Source: Actinomycetota bacterium
Lineage (GTDB): Bacteria > Actinomycetota > Actinomycetes > Nanopelagicales > Nanopelagicaceae
Length of the DNA: 40,008 nucleotides
Reading direction: 5' to 3'
Assembly: GCA_005787645.1 (NCBI GenBank)
Contig: SYAM01000012.1
Coordinates: 1-40,008, forward strand
The notes beneath the pieces were generated by a model. That model had not been told where the DNA came from. It saw nothing but the letters and a program-made list of their open reading frames with translations, and made no database searches. The translations under genes were made by a program, and so were the position numbers. Shown one piece after another: positions 29,844-39,720 of the stretch; the first letter of the stretch is position 1; each line of letters opens with the position of its first letter.

Positions 29844-32531
29844 TTACCCCGTATTCCGAAGCCCCGCAGCAATCCCGTTAATGGTGAGCAAAAGCGCTCG
29901 ATTCAAGACACCATCAACTTCCTCTCCTTTTCGAACTCGCCGTAAGAGCGAAACTTGGAGCAGTTGCATGGGGTGAAGATACACATCTCGAATCGCAAGA
30001 GTCTGAGCGAGTATTGGTTGATCACTAAGAAGTGCGCCCTTTTTGGTAAGTAGCAGAATTTCATCGACTGTGAGTTGATATTCACGCTTGATTTCTTCGA
30101 AGAAATGCTTGAGCTCGTCATCGACAAGTGAATTTACGTAGTGCTCAGCAGTATGTAGATCAGTCTTTGCAAGAGTCATCTCCACATTGCTGATGAAAGT
30201 CTTAAAGAAGTGCCATTCATCAAACATTTGATCCAGGATTTTCCCCTGTCCACCTTCGCGAGCAGCTTTAAGTCCACTTCCTACCCCAAACCAACCAGGG
30301 ACAATCTGTCGTGACTGGGTCCAACCAAAGACCCACGGAATTGCCCGCAGACCAGAAAGCCCTGCATCTGAATCAGGTCGACGTGATGGTCGCGAGCCAA
30401 GGTAGAGATTCCCTAATTGTTCTACAGGGGTAGATTGATAGAAATATTTTGGCAGGTCTGGATGCTCTATAAGGTTGCGATAACAGGCCATCGCCGCGCT
30501 ACTGACTAAGTCCATACAGGAATCCCAATTAGCGAGGTCGCGAGCGCTTTGTCGTGGTGCGAGATTCAAGACGGTTGCTTCAAGGGCTGCAGCAAGAATT
30601 AACTCGACATTCTCACGCGCAAGTGATGGCAAAGAGTATTTATCAGAGATGACCTCGCCTTGTTCGGTCATCTTTATCTCTCCAGCAAGTGAGCCCCACG
30701 GGAGCGCCAAAATCGCATCGTATGTTGGACCACCACCGCGTCCTACAGAGCCACCTCGTCCATGGAATACCCGTAAGTGGATTCCTGCTTTGCCTGTGAG
30801 ATCACGTAATTTCCGTTGGGCGCGATGTATTTCCCATTGGCTAGTGGTGATACCAGCATCCTTATTGGAATCCGAATAGCCCAGCATCACTTCCTGAATA
30901 TCCCCGCGTAACTCAACTATCTCTCTATATTCTGGGATTTCGAGTAATTGGTTAAGGATGCTATCTGCGCTCTGCAATTCGGCAACAGTCTCAAGTAAGG
31001 GAACGAATCCAATAAGTGCTTTTCCTATCGAAAGATCCACTAAGCCAGCTTTTACAGAAAGCACAACCGCAGCGAGAAGATCGTTTGCAGATTTAGTCAT
31101 TGAAACGATGTAGCTCTCAATTGCCTCATCACCAAATTTTTCGATGATTTCTCCGATTACTGTGAAGGTATCAAAAGTCTGTTTTCCACGTGTATCCAGC
31201 GCTTCACGATTGATTTTTTCACCATTTCGCAACTCCGAGACCAATAATCGCGTTCGGGTGTCTTGATCTAAATCAAGATATCCAGCAATACCTTTTCCGG
31301 CGAAGTATTGATTGAGCACATGGTGATGCTGATGTGAATGTTCACGCACATCAAGGGTCACGTGCGTCAAACCGCATGCAGATACTGTTCTAATCATCTG
31401 CTCCAGTTCGCCCGAAGCAATCAATTCACCTTTATGCTCTAAAAGCGAGTCCCGCATCAGCAATAAATCATCTAAGAGTTCTTGGGTATTCGCATAGTCG
31501 CGACCAGGGACATGCGGCCCTTGGTTAGCGTGACGTTTTTGGGTGAGTATCAATTTATGACGTATAGCAGTTGTCTTGAGGCGATATGGCTCCTCCACAT
31601 TAAGTCGCTTATAACGATCCTCAAACTCAGGAAGGTTTTGCAGGTCCTGTTCAATCGATGTGACCAGCGCATCACTGGCTCCTACAAGCCTTGCTGAAAT
31701 GGAGAGTGACTGGCGTAGCGCATCGAGTTTTTCAAGGAGCACTCGAACTGCATGACCAACTTGAAGCGTGATTGTCTCGGAGGTGATCGCTGGAGTTACA
31801 TTGGGATTTCCATCGCGATCACCGCCGATCCAGCTCCCAAAAGAGAGGGGGCGGGCCAACGGATCGAGTTCGATTCCATATCGAGAAAGCTCGAAAGAGA
31901 AATCATCGAGGACTTGAGGAACGGTGTGCCGATGTAAATCATCAAGGTAGTACAGAGCGTTCGTGGCTTCATCGAGCGGTTCGGGCTGTTCGAGCCTTAA
32001 CTCATCAGTCTGCCAAAGCAGTTCTATTGCCTCTGCAAGTTTCTTATCTCGTTCTCGCAAATTCTGCTCATTAAGCAAATGTGCGACGGTACCCAATTTA
32101 CTAAGTACCGATCTGCGCGCCGCTTCGGTTGGATGAGCAGTGAATACAGGCCGAACCGAGAGAGTGGCTACCGCTCGTGCCAATTCATCTGAAGTGATTT
32201 TTGCCTCGCCAATTTTATGGAAAGTTTGTTGCAACCACGACTGGCCATTTACCCGACCTTCGTACAAGGTGCGAGCGCGGTGAACCTGCTCTGCGATATT
32301 TGCCAGATGAAAGTACGTGCTAAAAGCGCGCACTAACTTAATACTCTCGGCTACATTCACTTTTTCTAGAATATTCGCACCCAAGGGTGACTCTTCGCGT
32401 ACCGCCAGACGAACAGATTCAACTAAATCCAGGAGCGCTTGGCCTTCTTGTCGCACCAGCGTCTGACCCAACAATTCGCCTAATCGACGCACATCTGCGC
32501 GCAGGTTTGTCACCGAGGCTTGCATGGTCAT
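29844..32531 (-). CDS. ppc: Phosphoenolpyruvate carboxylase
   Basis: 895 residues from the ATG at 32531. ATG 32525 and ATG 32558 (904 residues) are alternatives; alignment by memory favours an MTMQAS start. The catalytic His is in TAHPTE; FHGRGGSVGRGGGPTYDAIL is the glycine-rich PEP/bicarbonate region, followed by KMTEQGEVISDKY. The end LTINGIAAGLRNTG is the invariant C-terminus. It carboxylates PEP to oxaloacetate, refilling the TCA cycle. It is divergent from mfd. An inverted repeat lies 54 bases upstream of the chosen start. Confidence 0.95.
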   Translation of the reverse strand: MTMQASVTNLRADVRRLGELLGQTLVRQEGQALLDLVESVRLAVREESPLGANILEKVNVAESIKLVRAFSTYFHLANIAEQVHRARTLYEGRVNGQSWLQQTFHKIGEAKITSDELARAVATLSVRPVFTAHPTEAARRSVLSKLGTVAHLLNEQNLRERDKKLAEAIELLWQTDELRLEQPEPLDEATNALYYLDDLHRHTVPQVLDDFSFELSRYGIELDPLARPLSFGSWIGGDRDGNPNVTPAITSETITLQVGHAVRVLLEKLDALRQSLSISARLVGASDALVTSIEQDLQNLPEFEDRYKRLNVEEPYRLKTTAIRHKLILTQKRHANQGPHVPGRDYANTQELLDDLLLMRDSLLEHKGELIASGELEQMIRTVSACGLTHVTLDVREHSHQHHHVLNQYFAGKGIAGYLDLDQDTRTRLLVSELRNGEKINREALDTRGKQTFDTFTVIGEIIEKFGDEAIESYIVSMTKSANDLLAAVVLSVKAGLVDLSIGKALIGFVPLLETVAELQSADSILNQLLEIPEYREIVELRGDIQEVMLGYSDSNKDAGITTSQWEIHRAQRKLRDLTGKAGIHLRVFHGRGGSVGRGGGPTYDAILALPWGSLAGEIKMTEQGEVISDKYSLPSLARENVELILAAALEATVLNLAPRQSARDLANWDSCMDLVSSAAMACYRNLIEHPDLPKYFYQSTPVEQLGNLYLGSRPSRRPDSDAGLSGLRAIPWVFGWTQSRQIVPGWFGVGSGLKAAREGGQGKILDQMFDEWHFFKTFISNVEMTLAKTDLHTAEHYVNSLVDDELKHFFEEIKREYQLTVDEILLLTKKGALLSDQPILAQTLAIRDVYLHPMQLLQVSLLRRVRKGEEVDGVLNRALLLTINGIAAGLRNTG

Positions 32532-32584
32532 ATCTTGGCAGAGCGAGCGCGGTAGCATTACCGCGTCGAAAGACGGATATGACC

Positions 32585-32616
32585 GAGCCCCCCGCCTCCG
32601 CGGAAATTTGGGGCTC
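32585..32616. promoter_or_regulatory. Inverted repeat in the ppc-mfd divergent region
   Basis: GAGCCCC (32585-32591) and GGGGCTC (32610-32616) are exact complements around an 18-base spacer that contains CCGCGG (32598-32603). It could be an operator for one or both divergent genes, or a leader hairpin of ppc. No T-run on the ppc side supports a terminator. Confidence 0.4.
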
Positions 32617-32673
32617 TTTGGCCATGTTTAAAGAGAGGGGGGAGTGGAGAGCGTGGAGAGAGTGGGACTTGTC

Positions 32674-35600
32674 ATGACAGATAACAGCGCGATATCCCCC
32701 CGAGTCGATCTCACCCACCTCACAGATGTCCTTGACGTATCCGCCTGTGACCGCGCACTTAGTTCTGGCGAAATCGTCATCGCACCACTGCCCTCTGCTG
32801 GAGTGCTCATTTCAGCCCATGCACAACTTTCTTCAAGCGAACGCTCCGGGGCTCCAATAGTTGTGCTTACAGCCAACAATGGTCTAGAGATCTTTGAGGA
32901 ATTGAAATACCTTCTTCATGATAAGCGCGTTCATCTATTCCCAAGTTGGGAGACGCTACCTCATGAGCGTCTGAGCCCGCAGAGCGATACCGTCGCATGC
33001 AGGTTTGAAACTTTACGCGCAATCCTCAACAATCGTTGCGATGCAGTAGTTGTACCCGTGCGTGCATTCATTCAACCTTTCATCAAAGGATTTGGTAACG
33101 CAGATGTGCCGCTATTTCAAACAGGTTTTCAGATTGAAATAGGAGTTGCAGTGAAAAAATTGCTTCAGCTTGGATATAGTCGAACTGATCTTGTCGAAAA
33201 ACGTGGTGAATTCGCTCAACGTGGTGGCATCATCGACCTATTTCCGCCGCAGGCACAACACCCTATCCGAGTGGAATTCTTTGATGATGTTATTGATAAG
33301 GTTCGCTACTTTTCAGTTGCAGACCAGCGTTCGTTGGAAGTTTGCGAAGAGGGACTTTACGCGTTGCCTGCGCGAGAGATTCTCATCACGAGCGAAATCC
33401 AGGAGCAAGCGCGAGAATTAAAAGAGGCAAATCCATTACTCTCAGAGATGTTAACAAGAATCGGTGATGGAATTCCCATCGACGGCATGGAGTCTTTGAT
33501 GCCAGCTCTAGTAAACGAAATGGAGACTCTTACCGATTTATTGGTAGATAATTCCCGAATAATCTTGGTAGGACCCGAGTTAATTCGTAATCGTGCGGCA
33601 GAGTTAATTAAGACGGGTGAGGAGTTTCTCGAAGCTTCATGGCTCAATGCCGCTGCGGGCGGTAGGACGCCAATTGATCTGGGGACCTTACGACATCATT
33701 CATTTCGAGATCTCAATGAAGAATTGGAACGTACTCGAAGTTGTGGGCACACCATTTCGTCAATTGCTCCTTTTGGTGGAGGAGAGGATGCAACGGATTC
33801 ACAATTACGAGCAGTGGAGCCATTTCGAGGTAATTCTGAGGGCCTGATCGACTATCTGAAAACGAGGATTAATGATCAGTGGTCGATATTAATGACATCT
33901 ACAGGTCACGGCACTGCCATGCGATATGAGGAAATGTTACGAGGAGAGGGAATTCCCACCTCGAACTCTTTACTCGCTGGTGCAGTTTTCATCACTACTT
34001 CACCAATTCGACATGGTTTTATCTCTGAACCAACGAAGTTCGCTCTAATAACAGAGCGAGACTTTGCGGGTAGTAAAGCGCAGGATGGTGAAAAGACTTC
34101 ACTCGCATCAAGGCGCAAAAATCGGATTGATCCACTATCGCTCAAGGAGGGGGATTTTGTCGTTCACCAGATTCATGGAATCGGAAAGTTCATCGAGATG
34201 GCTGAGCGAGTAGTAAATGGAACCAAACGTGAGTATCTAGTCATTGAGTATGCATCGAGCAAGCGGGGTCAATCTGGAGACCGCCTCTACTTGCCTACCG
34301 ATTCACTAGATCAGGTCAGTAAGTATGTTGGGGGCGAAAATCCGACAGTTCATCACATGGGTGGAGCGGATTGGCAGAAAGCAAAAGGTAAAGCCCGAAA
34401 AGCGGTAAAGCAGATTGCAGCAGAACTCATTCAACTCTATGCCGCTCGCACTAGCTCGCCAGGATTCGCATTTTCACCAGATACTCCATGGCAACGTGAA
34501 TTAGAGGATGCCTTCGCTTATGTAGAGACCATTGACCAACTAGCGACCATCAGTGAGGTAAAGAAAGATATGGAAGCTCCATATCCGATGGATCGTATTG
34601 TTTGCGGTGATGTTGGCTTTGGCAAGACTGAAATCGCCATTCGCGCAGCATTTAAAGCAGTACAAGATGGCAAACAAGTGGCTGTACTCGTGCCCACCAC
34701 GTTACTTGTCCAACAACATCTGACAACTTTTTCTGAACGTTTTGCTGGATTTCCGGTAAAGGTCGCTGGGCTCTCCAGATTCGCAACCGCTGGAGAAATC
34801 AAGAAGTCACTCGTCGAACTACAAGATGGCGGAGTCGACGTCGTAATTGGCACGCATAGATTGCTTTCCGGCGATGTTCAGTTCAAAGATTTAGGCTTGG
34901 TAATCATCGACGAGGAGCAGAGGTTTGGCGTAGAACATAAGGAAAAATTGAAGCGATTTCGGGCTCACGTCGATGTACTTTCTATGTCGGCGACTCCAAT
35001 TCCTCGGACTTTGGAGATGTCCATTACTGGAATCCGAGAGATGTCAATGATGGCAACTCCTCCCGAGGAGCGCCATCCAGTTTTGACCTATGTTGGTGGA
35101 TACGAAGAGAAGCAGATTACTGCCGCGATTCGTCGTGAGCTGCTACGAGATGGTCAAGTCTTCTACATACACAATCGCGTCAACAGTATTGATAGGTGTG
35201 CGTCTCGAATTTCGGAGCTCGTGCCAGAAGCACGAATTCGAATTGCTCATGGCCAGATGAATGAGAGTGCTCTTGAAGGAGTGATTCTTGCATTTTGGGA
35301 GCGTGAATTCGATGTGTTAATTTGCACGACAATTATCGAAAGTGGCATCGATATTCCAAATTCAAATACTTTGATTGTTGAGCAAGCCGACCGAATGGGG
35401 CTATCCCAACTCCATCAACTTCGTGGACGCGTCGGCAGAGGTCGCGAAAGGGGTTATGCATATTTTCTCTTTGACACCGATAAGCCTCTCACTGAGACTG
35501 CTCATGACAGGTTGGAGACCATTGCTGCCAACACTGAATTGGGTTCAGGAATGCAGGTAGCCTTAAAAGATCTCGAGATTAGAGGTGCAGGGAATTTATT

Positions 35601-36201
35601 GGGTGGCGAACAGTCTGGGCATATTGCTGATGTGGGCTTCGATCTTTATATAAGAATGATTGGCGAGGCTGTTGCAGATTTCAAGGGAGAAAAACATCAA
35701 GAGCAAGAGTGCAAAATCGAATTGCCTATCGATGCCTACCTTCCGCATGACTACGTAGAAAGCGAGAGAGTTCGACTTGATTTGTACCGGCGCTTGGCTG
35801 GCGCTACCCAAGAAGAGCAGATTGATGAGGTCGAACATGAACTCATCGATCGATTTGGCCCATATCCTCAGCCAGTGGTCAGCCTTCTCAAGATTGCAAA
35901 GGTTCGAGTGCGTGCCAAAGCCCTCGACTTGACCGAGGTGGTGGCACATGGAAAACATCTCCGATTGGCGCCGGTGACGTTGGGGGATTCGCTGGCAGTT
36001 CGGATGGAGCGGCTCTATCCAGGGCATATATATAAGGCGAGCCAGGCTATTTTGCTACTACCCCTACCTCAGCCAACTGGGGTGGCATTCGAAAAGGTGA
36101 AGTTGGGCGATAATTCTCTTCTCGAATGGGTGGCTTCGGCTTTGGAGTCCACCATCCGTGAAGGTGCTAGTCGGGTAAACGCAGAGAAGAAAGAGAGTTG
36201 A
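32674..36201 (+). CDS. mfd: Transcription-repair coupling factor
   Basis: 1175 residues from the ATG at 32674. Several in-frame GTG codons upstream (32644, 32653, 32662) could start a slightly longer form; GTG 32653 has GGAG at eight bases. The UvrB-like N-terminal modules (LFPSWETLPHERLSPQSD, then RGGIIDLFPP) are followed by the RNA polymerase-binding domain (REYLVIEYASS). The translocase motor carries GDVGFGKTE and DEEQRFGV, TMSATPIPRT-like SMSATPIPRT, QLRGRVGRGRERGYAYFLF and the C-terminal D7 domain. It removes stalled RNA polymerase at lesions and recruits UvrA. It starts the mfd-ppx run. Confidence 0.95.
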   Translation: MTDNSAISPRVDLTHLTDVLDVSACDRALSSGEIVIAPLPSAGVLISAHAQLSSSERSGAPIVVLTANNGLEIFEELKYLLHDKRVHLFPSWETLPHERLSPQSDTVACRFETLRAILNNRCDAVVVPVRAFIQPFIKGFGNADVPLFQTGFQIEIGVAVKKLLQLGYSRTDLVEKRGEFAQRGGIIDLFPPQAQHPIRVEFFDDVIDKVRYFSVADQRSLEVCEEGLYALPAREILITSEIQEQARELKEANPLLSEMLTRIGDGIPIDGMESLMPALVNEMETLTDLLVDNSRIILVGPELIRNRAAELIKTGEEFLEASWLNAAAGGRTPIDLGTLRHHSFRDLNEELERTRSCGHTISSIAPFGGGEDATDSQLRAVEPFRGNSEGLIDYLKTRINDQWSILMTSTGHGTAMRYEEMLRGEGIPTSNSLLAGAVFITTSPIRHGFISEPTKFALITERDFAGSKAQDGEKTSLASRRKNRIDPLSLKEGDFVVHQIHGIGKFIEMAERVVNGTKREYLVIEYASSKRGQSGDRLYLPTDSLDQVSKYVGGENPTVHHMGGADWQKAKGKARKAVKQIAAELIQLYAARTSSPGFAFSPDTPWQRELEDAFAYVETIDQLATISEVKKDMEAPYPMDRIVCGDVGFGKTEIAIRAAFKAVQDGKQVAVLVPTTLLVQQHLTTFSERFAGFPVKVAGLSRFATAGEIKKSLVELQDGGVDVVIGTHRLLSGDVQFKDLGLVIIDEEQRFGVEHKEKLKRFRAHVDVLSMSATPIPRTLEMSITGIREMSMMATPPEERHPVLTYVGGYEEKQITAAIRRELLRDGQVFYIHNRVNSIDRCASRISELVPEARIRIAHGQMNESALEGVILAFWEREFDVLICTTIIESGIDIPNSNTLIVEQADRMGLSQLHQLRGRVGRGRERGYAYFLFDTDKPLTETAHDRLETIAANTELGSGMQVALKDLEIRGAGNLLGGEQSGHIADVGFDLYIRMIGEAVADFKGEKHQEQECKIELPIDAYLPHDYVESERVRLDLYRRLAGATQEEQIDEVEHELIDRFGPYPQPVVSLLKIAKVRVRAKALDLTEVVAHGKHLRLAPVTLGDSLAVRMERLYPGHIYKASQAILLLPLPQPTGVAFEKVKLGDNSLLEWVASALESTIREGASRVNAEKKES

Positions 36202-36207
36202 TTACGG

Positions 36208-36828
36208 GTGAGCAGAGGAAGCCGTAAAAAAATTGGTGTGGTGCTTTCAGCTCTTGTCGCATTACTGCTTTCGGGATGTAGTAATCCCTCTGACGCTGCC
36301 TCTTTCAAAAGTGGAAAGATCACTAATGAAGAATTGCAAGCAAGCGTTTCAACTATTTTGGATGAGCGGATTAAATTCAATACCAATCCTCAAGAAGGCT
36401 TCTCGGGAGATGCACTTACGCGCAATCAACTCGAATTTCACATTTTTAGCGCTTTGTTGACCAAAGCAGCGCAAGAGCAGAAAGTCGTAGCACTTCCAGG
36501 AGAAATTTCAGCGCGTCGCGCGGAAGTCCTTCAGAATGTCGGCGGCGAAGATCAATTATCGGTAGCGTTAGTAAGTGCCGGAATCGCTTCAATTGATCTC
36601 GAGAAATACCTTGCTCTAATCGTCCTTCAAGATAAGTTGAAAGCCGTTATTGCTCCGAACACAACTGATGATGGTCAGGTTATTGCGGCACTACAAAAGA
36701 TGCTTACTGATACCGCAGTAAGTGAAAAATTGGTAGTGAACCCTCGTTATGGAACATGGAACGTTCAAAGTAATCGTGTCGAACCAGCAGACCCAACTGA
36801 AGGGGCTCTTCCTGCTGCAAAGCAGTAG
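36208..36828 (+). CDS. SurA_N-like lipoprotein between mfd and mazG
   Basis: 206 residues. GTG start seven bases after the mfd stop. The N-terminus has basic residues, a hydrophobic core and the lipobox LLLSGC, so Cys24 is probably lipidated and the protein is anchored outside. The rest is helical with the ITNEELQASVSTIL segment, the SurA-N type seen in secreted chaperones and in the lipoprotein that follows mfd in other actinobacteria. No peptidyl-prolyl isomerase domain is present, so it may be a non-catalytic folding helper. Function is inferred from architecture only. Confidence 0.82.
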   Translation: MSRGSRKKIGVVLSALVALLLSGCSNPSDAASFKSGKITNEELQASVSTILDERIKFNTNPQEGFSGDALTRNQLEFHIFSALLTKAAQEQKVVALPGEISARRAEVLQNVGGEDQLSVALVSAGIASIDLEKYLALIVLQDKLKAVIAPNTTDDGQVIAALQKMLTDTAVSEKLVVNPRYGTWNVQSNRVEPADPTEGALPAAKQ

Positions 36829-36837
36829 GAATGTATT

Positions 36838-37494
36838 GTGAATCAAACGAGTAACCTCCATCGCCTTCGAGAGGTAATGGATACTTTGCGTTCACCAGGT
36901 GGATGCCCATGGGATGGAGAGCAAACCCACACATCCCTCCTGACATATCTTCTTGAGGAAAGCTACGAGTTTATAGATGCCGTTGAGCGAGCAGATCGCG
37001 ATGATATGGTCGAGGAACTCGGTGATGTTCTCCTGCAAGTCTACTTTCATGCTCGAATTGGGGAAGAACGTCAAGTCGATCCATTTACGATTGAAGATAT
37101 CGCTGGTGCAATTTGCGATAAATTGATTCGACGTCATCCACATGTTTTCGCGGAAGTTGAGAATCTGACTTCCAGTCAGGTTGAAGGAAATTGGGAGATT
37201 CTCAAAGCCGCAGAGAAATCGCGAACTTCAGCAGTGGATGGCGTGCCGCTGAATCAACCTGCCCTCTCCCTAACGTCGAAATTAATACATCGGGCGGAAA
37301 AGCATGGTCGCGCTTTTGAGACGTCGAAAGTACTTACACAATCTGAGATTTCCGAGGTTTTAGGTGATGTTACGGAGGAGAGGGTCGGCGACCTACTCTT
37401 TGCAGTAGTTGCTCTGGCAAATGAGCACGGAATTGATGCTGAATTTGCATTAAGAACTCGAGCTCGACTATTAGAGTCGGAATTGCGGAGATAG
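36838..37494 (+). CDS. mazG: Nucleoside triphosphate pyrophosphohydrolase MazG
   Basis: 218 residues; shorter than E. coli MazG (263), with one intact N-terminal unit and a reduced C-terminal one. GGCPWDGEQTHTSLLTYLLEESYEFIDA and EELGDVLLQVYFHARIGEE contain the Glu/Asp metal ligands (ExxE and ExxD). It hydrolyses abnormal NTPs, protecting DNA and RNA. GTG start has AGGA at 10 bases. In mycobacteria MazG also follows mfd. Confidence 0.93.
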   Translation: MNQTSNLHRLREVMDTLRSPGGCPWDGEQTHTSLLTYLLEESYEFIDAVERADRDDMVEELGDVLLQVYFHARIGEERQVDPFTIEDIAGAICDKLIRRHPHVFAEVENLTSSQVEGNWEILKAAEKSRTSAVDGVPLNQPALSLTSKLIHRAEKHGRAFETSKVLTQSEISEVLGDVTEERVGDLLFAVVALANEHGIDAEFALRTRARLLESELRR

Positions 37495-37505
37495 AGGAGA
37501 CGCAC

Positions 37506-38783
37506 ATGGCAGCAATCAAGTCAGTTATTGCTCGTGAAATTCTGGATTCACGTGGAAATCCGACTATTGAAGTTGAAGTAGTTCTCGAGAATGGAGTACG
37601 AGGTGTTGCTGCTGTGCCATCTGGTGCTTCGACCGGAGCGCACGAGGCGGTCGAGTTACGTGATGGCGGTCCACGTTATGGTGGTAAGGGAGTACAGAAA
37701 GCAATAAATGGGGTTGTTCACGAGTTGGCTCCTGCCGTAATCGGTATCGAATCACGTTCGCAACGAGTGCTCGATGAGAAGATGATTGGTCTCGATGGCA
37801 CCACTAACAAGTCTCGGCTTGGTGCTAATGCGTTGCTTGGCATCTCTCTAGCAGCCGCCAAGGCAGCCGCCATAGATTCATCAAAGCCGCTCTTCTCTCA
37901 TCTGGGAGGAGAATCTGCAACTTTGTTGCCGGTGCCCATGATGAACATATTGAATGGTGGTGCCCATGCAGACACAAATGTTGATATCCAGGAATTTATG
38001 GTTGCGCCCTTTGGTGCTAAGAATTTCGCAGAATCCCTTCGTTGGGGTGCAGAGATCTATCACAGCCTCAAATCTGTATTGAAGAAAGAGGGATTGGCTA
38101 CCAGTGTTGGTGATGAAGGTGGCTTTGCACCGAACCTCAGTAGTAATCGAGCAGCGCTAGATCTGATTCTTACAGCGATTAGCAACGCGGGCTTTGCTCC
38201 CGGGAAAGATGTTGGGCTTGCTCTGGATGTGGCAGCAACTGAGTTTCATAAGAATGACAAATATACATTTGAAGGAAGCGCACGTTCATCGGAGCAGATG
38301 ATCGACTACTACCAAGAGCTGGTCGATTCATATCCTCTAGTTTCCATCGAAGATCCACTTGATGAGAATGATTGGAATGGTTGGGTTGCAATCACGAAGA
38401 AATTAGGTAGCCGCGTTCAACTCGTAGGAGATGACCTTTTTGTAACAAATCCAGTTCGCCTTGCTGACGGTATTTCACGCGGAGCTGCTAATGCACTTCT
38501 TGTAAAAGTCAATCAAATCGGAACTTTGACTGAAACTCTCGATGCAGTCGAACTGGCACACAAGTCTGGCTACCGCTCGATGATGAGCCATCGCTCTGGG
38601 GAGACCGAAGACACCACGATTGCAGATCTTGCAGTGGCTGCCAGTTGTGGTCAGATTAAAACGGGGGCTCCGGCACGATCGGAACGGGTCGCTAAGTACA
38701 ATCAGTTGTTGCGAATCGAAGAGATTTTGGGTCCTCGTGCGACTTTTGCAGGCAGGGGCGCATTCCCGAGATTCCAGGGATAG
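37506..38783 (+). CDS. eno: Enolase
   Basis: 425 residues. Start MAAIKSVIAREILDSRGNPTIEVEV (shown in part) is typical. Catalytic and metal residues are seen in SVGDEGGFAPNL, SIEDPLDENDW, GDDLFVTNP and the lysine in VKVNQIGTLTET, with SHRSGETEDTTIADLAVA near the end. It converts 2-phosphoglycerate to PEP, which ppc in this window can use. AGAGGAG lies seven bases before the ATG. It is followed by ftsB, as in mycobacteria and Streptomyces. Confidence 0.97.
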   Translation: MAAIKSVIAREILDSRGNPTIEVEVVLENGVRGVAAVPSGASTGAHEAVELRDGGPRYGGKGVQKAINGVVHELAPAVIGIESRSQRVLDEKMIGLDGTTNKSRLGANALLGISLAAAKAAAIDSSKPLFSHLGGESATLLPVPMMNILNGGAHADTNVDIQEFMVAPFGAKNFAESLRWGAEIYHSLKSVLKKEGLATSVGDEGGFAPNLSSNRAALDLILTAISNAGFAPGKDVGLALDVAATEFHKNDKYTFEGSARSSEQMIDYYQELVDSYPLVSIEDPLDENDWNGWVAITKKLGSRVQLVGDDLFVTNPVRLADGISRGAANALLVKVNQIGTLTETLDAVELAHKSGYRSMMSHRSGETEDTTIADLAVAASCGQIKTGAPARSERVAKYNQLLRIEEILGPRATFAGRGAFPRFQG

Positions 38784-38803
38784 TGACAACCAAGTAGTTA
38801 GGG

Positions 38804-39205
38804 GTGATGACAGTGGCTGTAAAACGTGGAGTAACGGCGCGCTTTATCGCAATCTCGGTCGTCATTTTCATCATCGCACTGACAATCGCACCTCCTGCAC
38901 AAAGATATTTCACACAACGAGCCCAGATAAATGCAATTGAATCTGAAATTGCCCTTCGAAAAGATCGCTTAGAACAAGCAGAGATTGAACTTCAAAAATG
39001 GCGAGATCCAAATTACGTTAAATCTCAAGCGCGCGAACGTCTCCACTTTGTCTTGCCAGGTGAGCGTCAATACATCGTTGTAGGAGTGGATACTAAGGAG
39101 AGCGCTGAAGAGAAAAAACGGATGCCGATTGCAGCCAAGCAATTTGGTAGCGCTCCTTGGTACACCAAGCTCATCTCAACGATTCAACTGGCAGCCTTTA
39201 ATTGA
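38804..39205 (+). CDS. ftsB: FtsB/DivIC-type septum formation initiator
   Basis: 133 residues. A short cytoplasmic N-terminus, one membrane helix (about 14-31), then a coiled coil (INAIESEIALRKDRLEQAEIELQ) and the RDPNYVKSQARERLHFVLPGE segment typical of DivIC/FtsB. It links FtsL and FtsQ in the divisome. The start is GTG 38804 followed immediately by ATG 38807; TTAGGGG lies just upstream. It overlaps the DUF501 gene by four bases. The position between eno and DUF501 is conserved in actinobacteria. Confidence 0.9.
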   Translation: MMTVAVKRGVTARFIAISVVIFIIALTIAPPAQRYFTQRAQINAIESEIALRKDRLEQAEIELQKWRDPNYVKSQARERLHFVLPGERQYIVVGVDTKESAEEKKRMPIAAKQFGSAPWYTKLISTIQLAAFN

Positions 39206-39720
39206 AGCCAACTTCAGACGATCTTCAGATAATCGAAAGTCAACTTGGTAGACCTCCACGGAATGTGCACGCGATAGCACATCGCTGTCCTTGTGGTGAG
39301 GCTGATGTTGTCGAGACACCTCCACGGCTTGGTGATGGCACTGCCTTTCCCACCTTCTACTACGCAACTTGCCCTCGTCTGACTGGCGTGATTTCGACCT
39401 TAGAAAGTTCAGGGTTGATGCGCGAGATGAATGATCGCCTTGCAGGTGATATCTCGTTGCAAGGCCAATATTTCGCTGCTCATATTGATTATATGGCAGC
39501 ACGTGAGGCGTTAGGCATGAATGTTCCTGAAGTACAGGGTATATCCGCTGGAGGAATGCCAGATCGAGTCAAATGTTTACACTCTTTAATTGCCCATTCT
39601 CTTGCTGCAGGGGAAGGCGTAAATGTTCTCGGAGATGAAGCGCTAGCGAAACTTCCTAACTGGTGGCATGAGCTGCCCTGTTCAATAATTTTTAGGAAGC
39701 AAGGCAACATAGATGAGTAA
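39202..39720 (+). CDS. DUF501 family protein
   Basis: 172 residues from a TTG start overlapping the ftsB stop (TTGA). The N-terminal half has QLGRPPRN and HRCPCGEADVVETPPRLGDGTAFPTFYYATCP, a Cys/His-rich signature that suggests metal binding. The middle is helical. The family is conserved beside ftsB and ppx in actinobacteria (Rv1025 position) but has no defined function. It overlaps ppx by eight bases. Confidence 0.9.
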   Translation: MKPTSDDLQIIESQLGRPPRNVHAIAHRCPCGEADVVETPPRLGDGTAFPTFYYATCPRLTGVISTLESSGLMREMNDRLAGDISLQGQYFAAHIDYMAAREALGMNVPEVQGISAGGMPDRVKCLHSLIAHSLAAGEGVNVLGDEALAKLPNWWHELPCSIIFRKQGNIDE

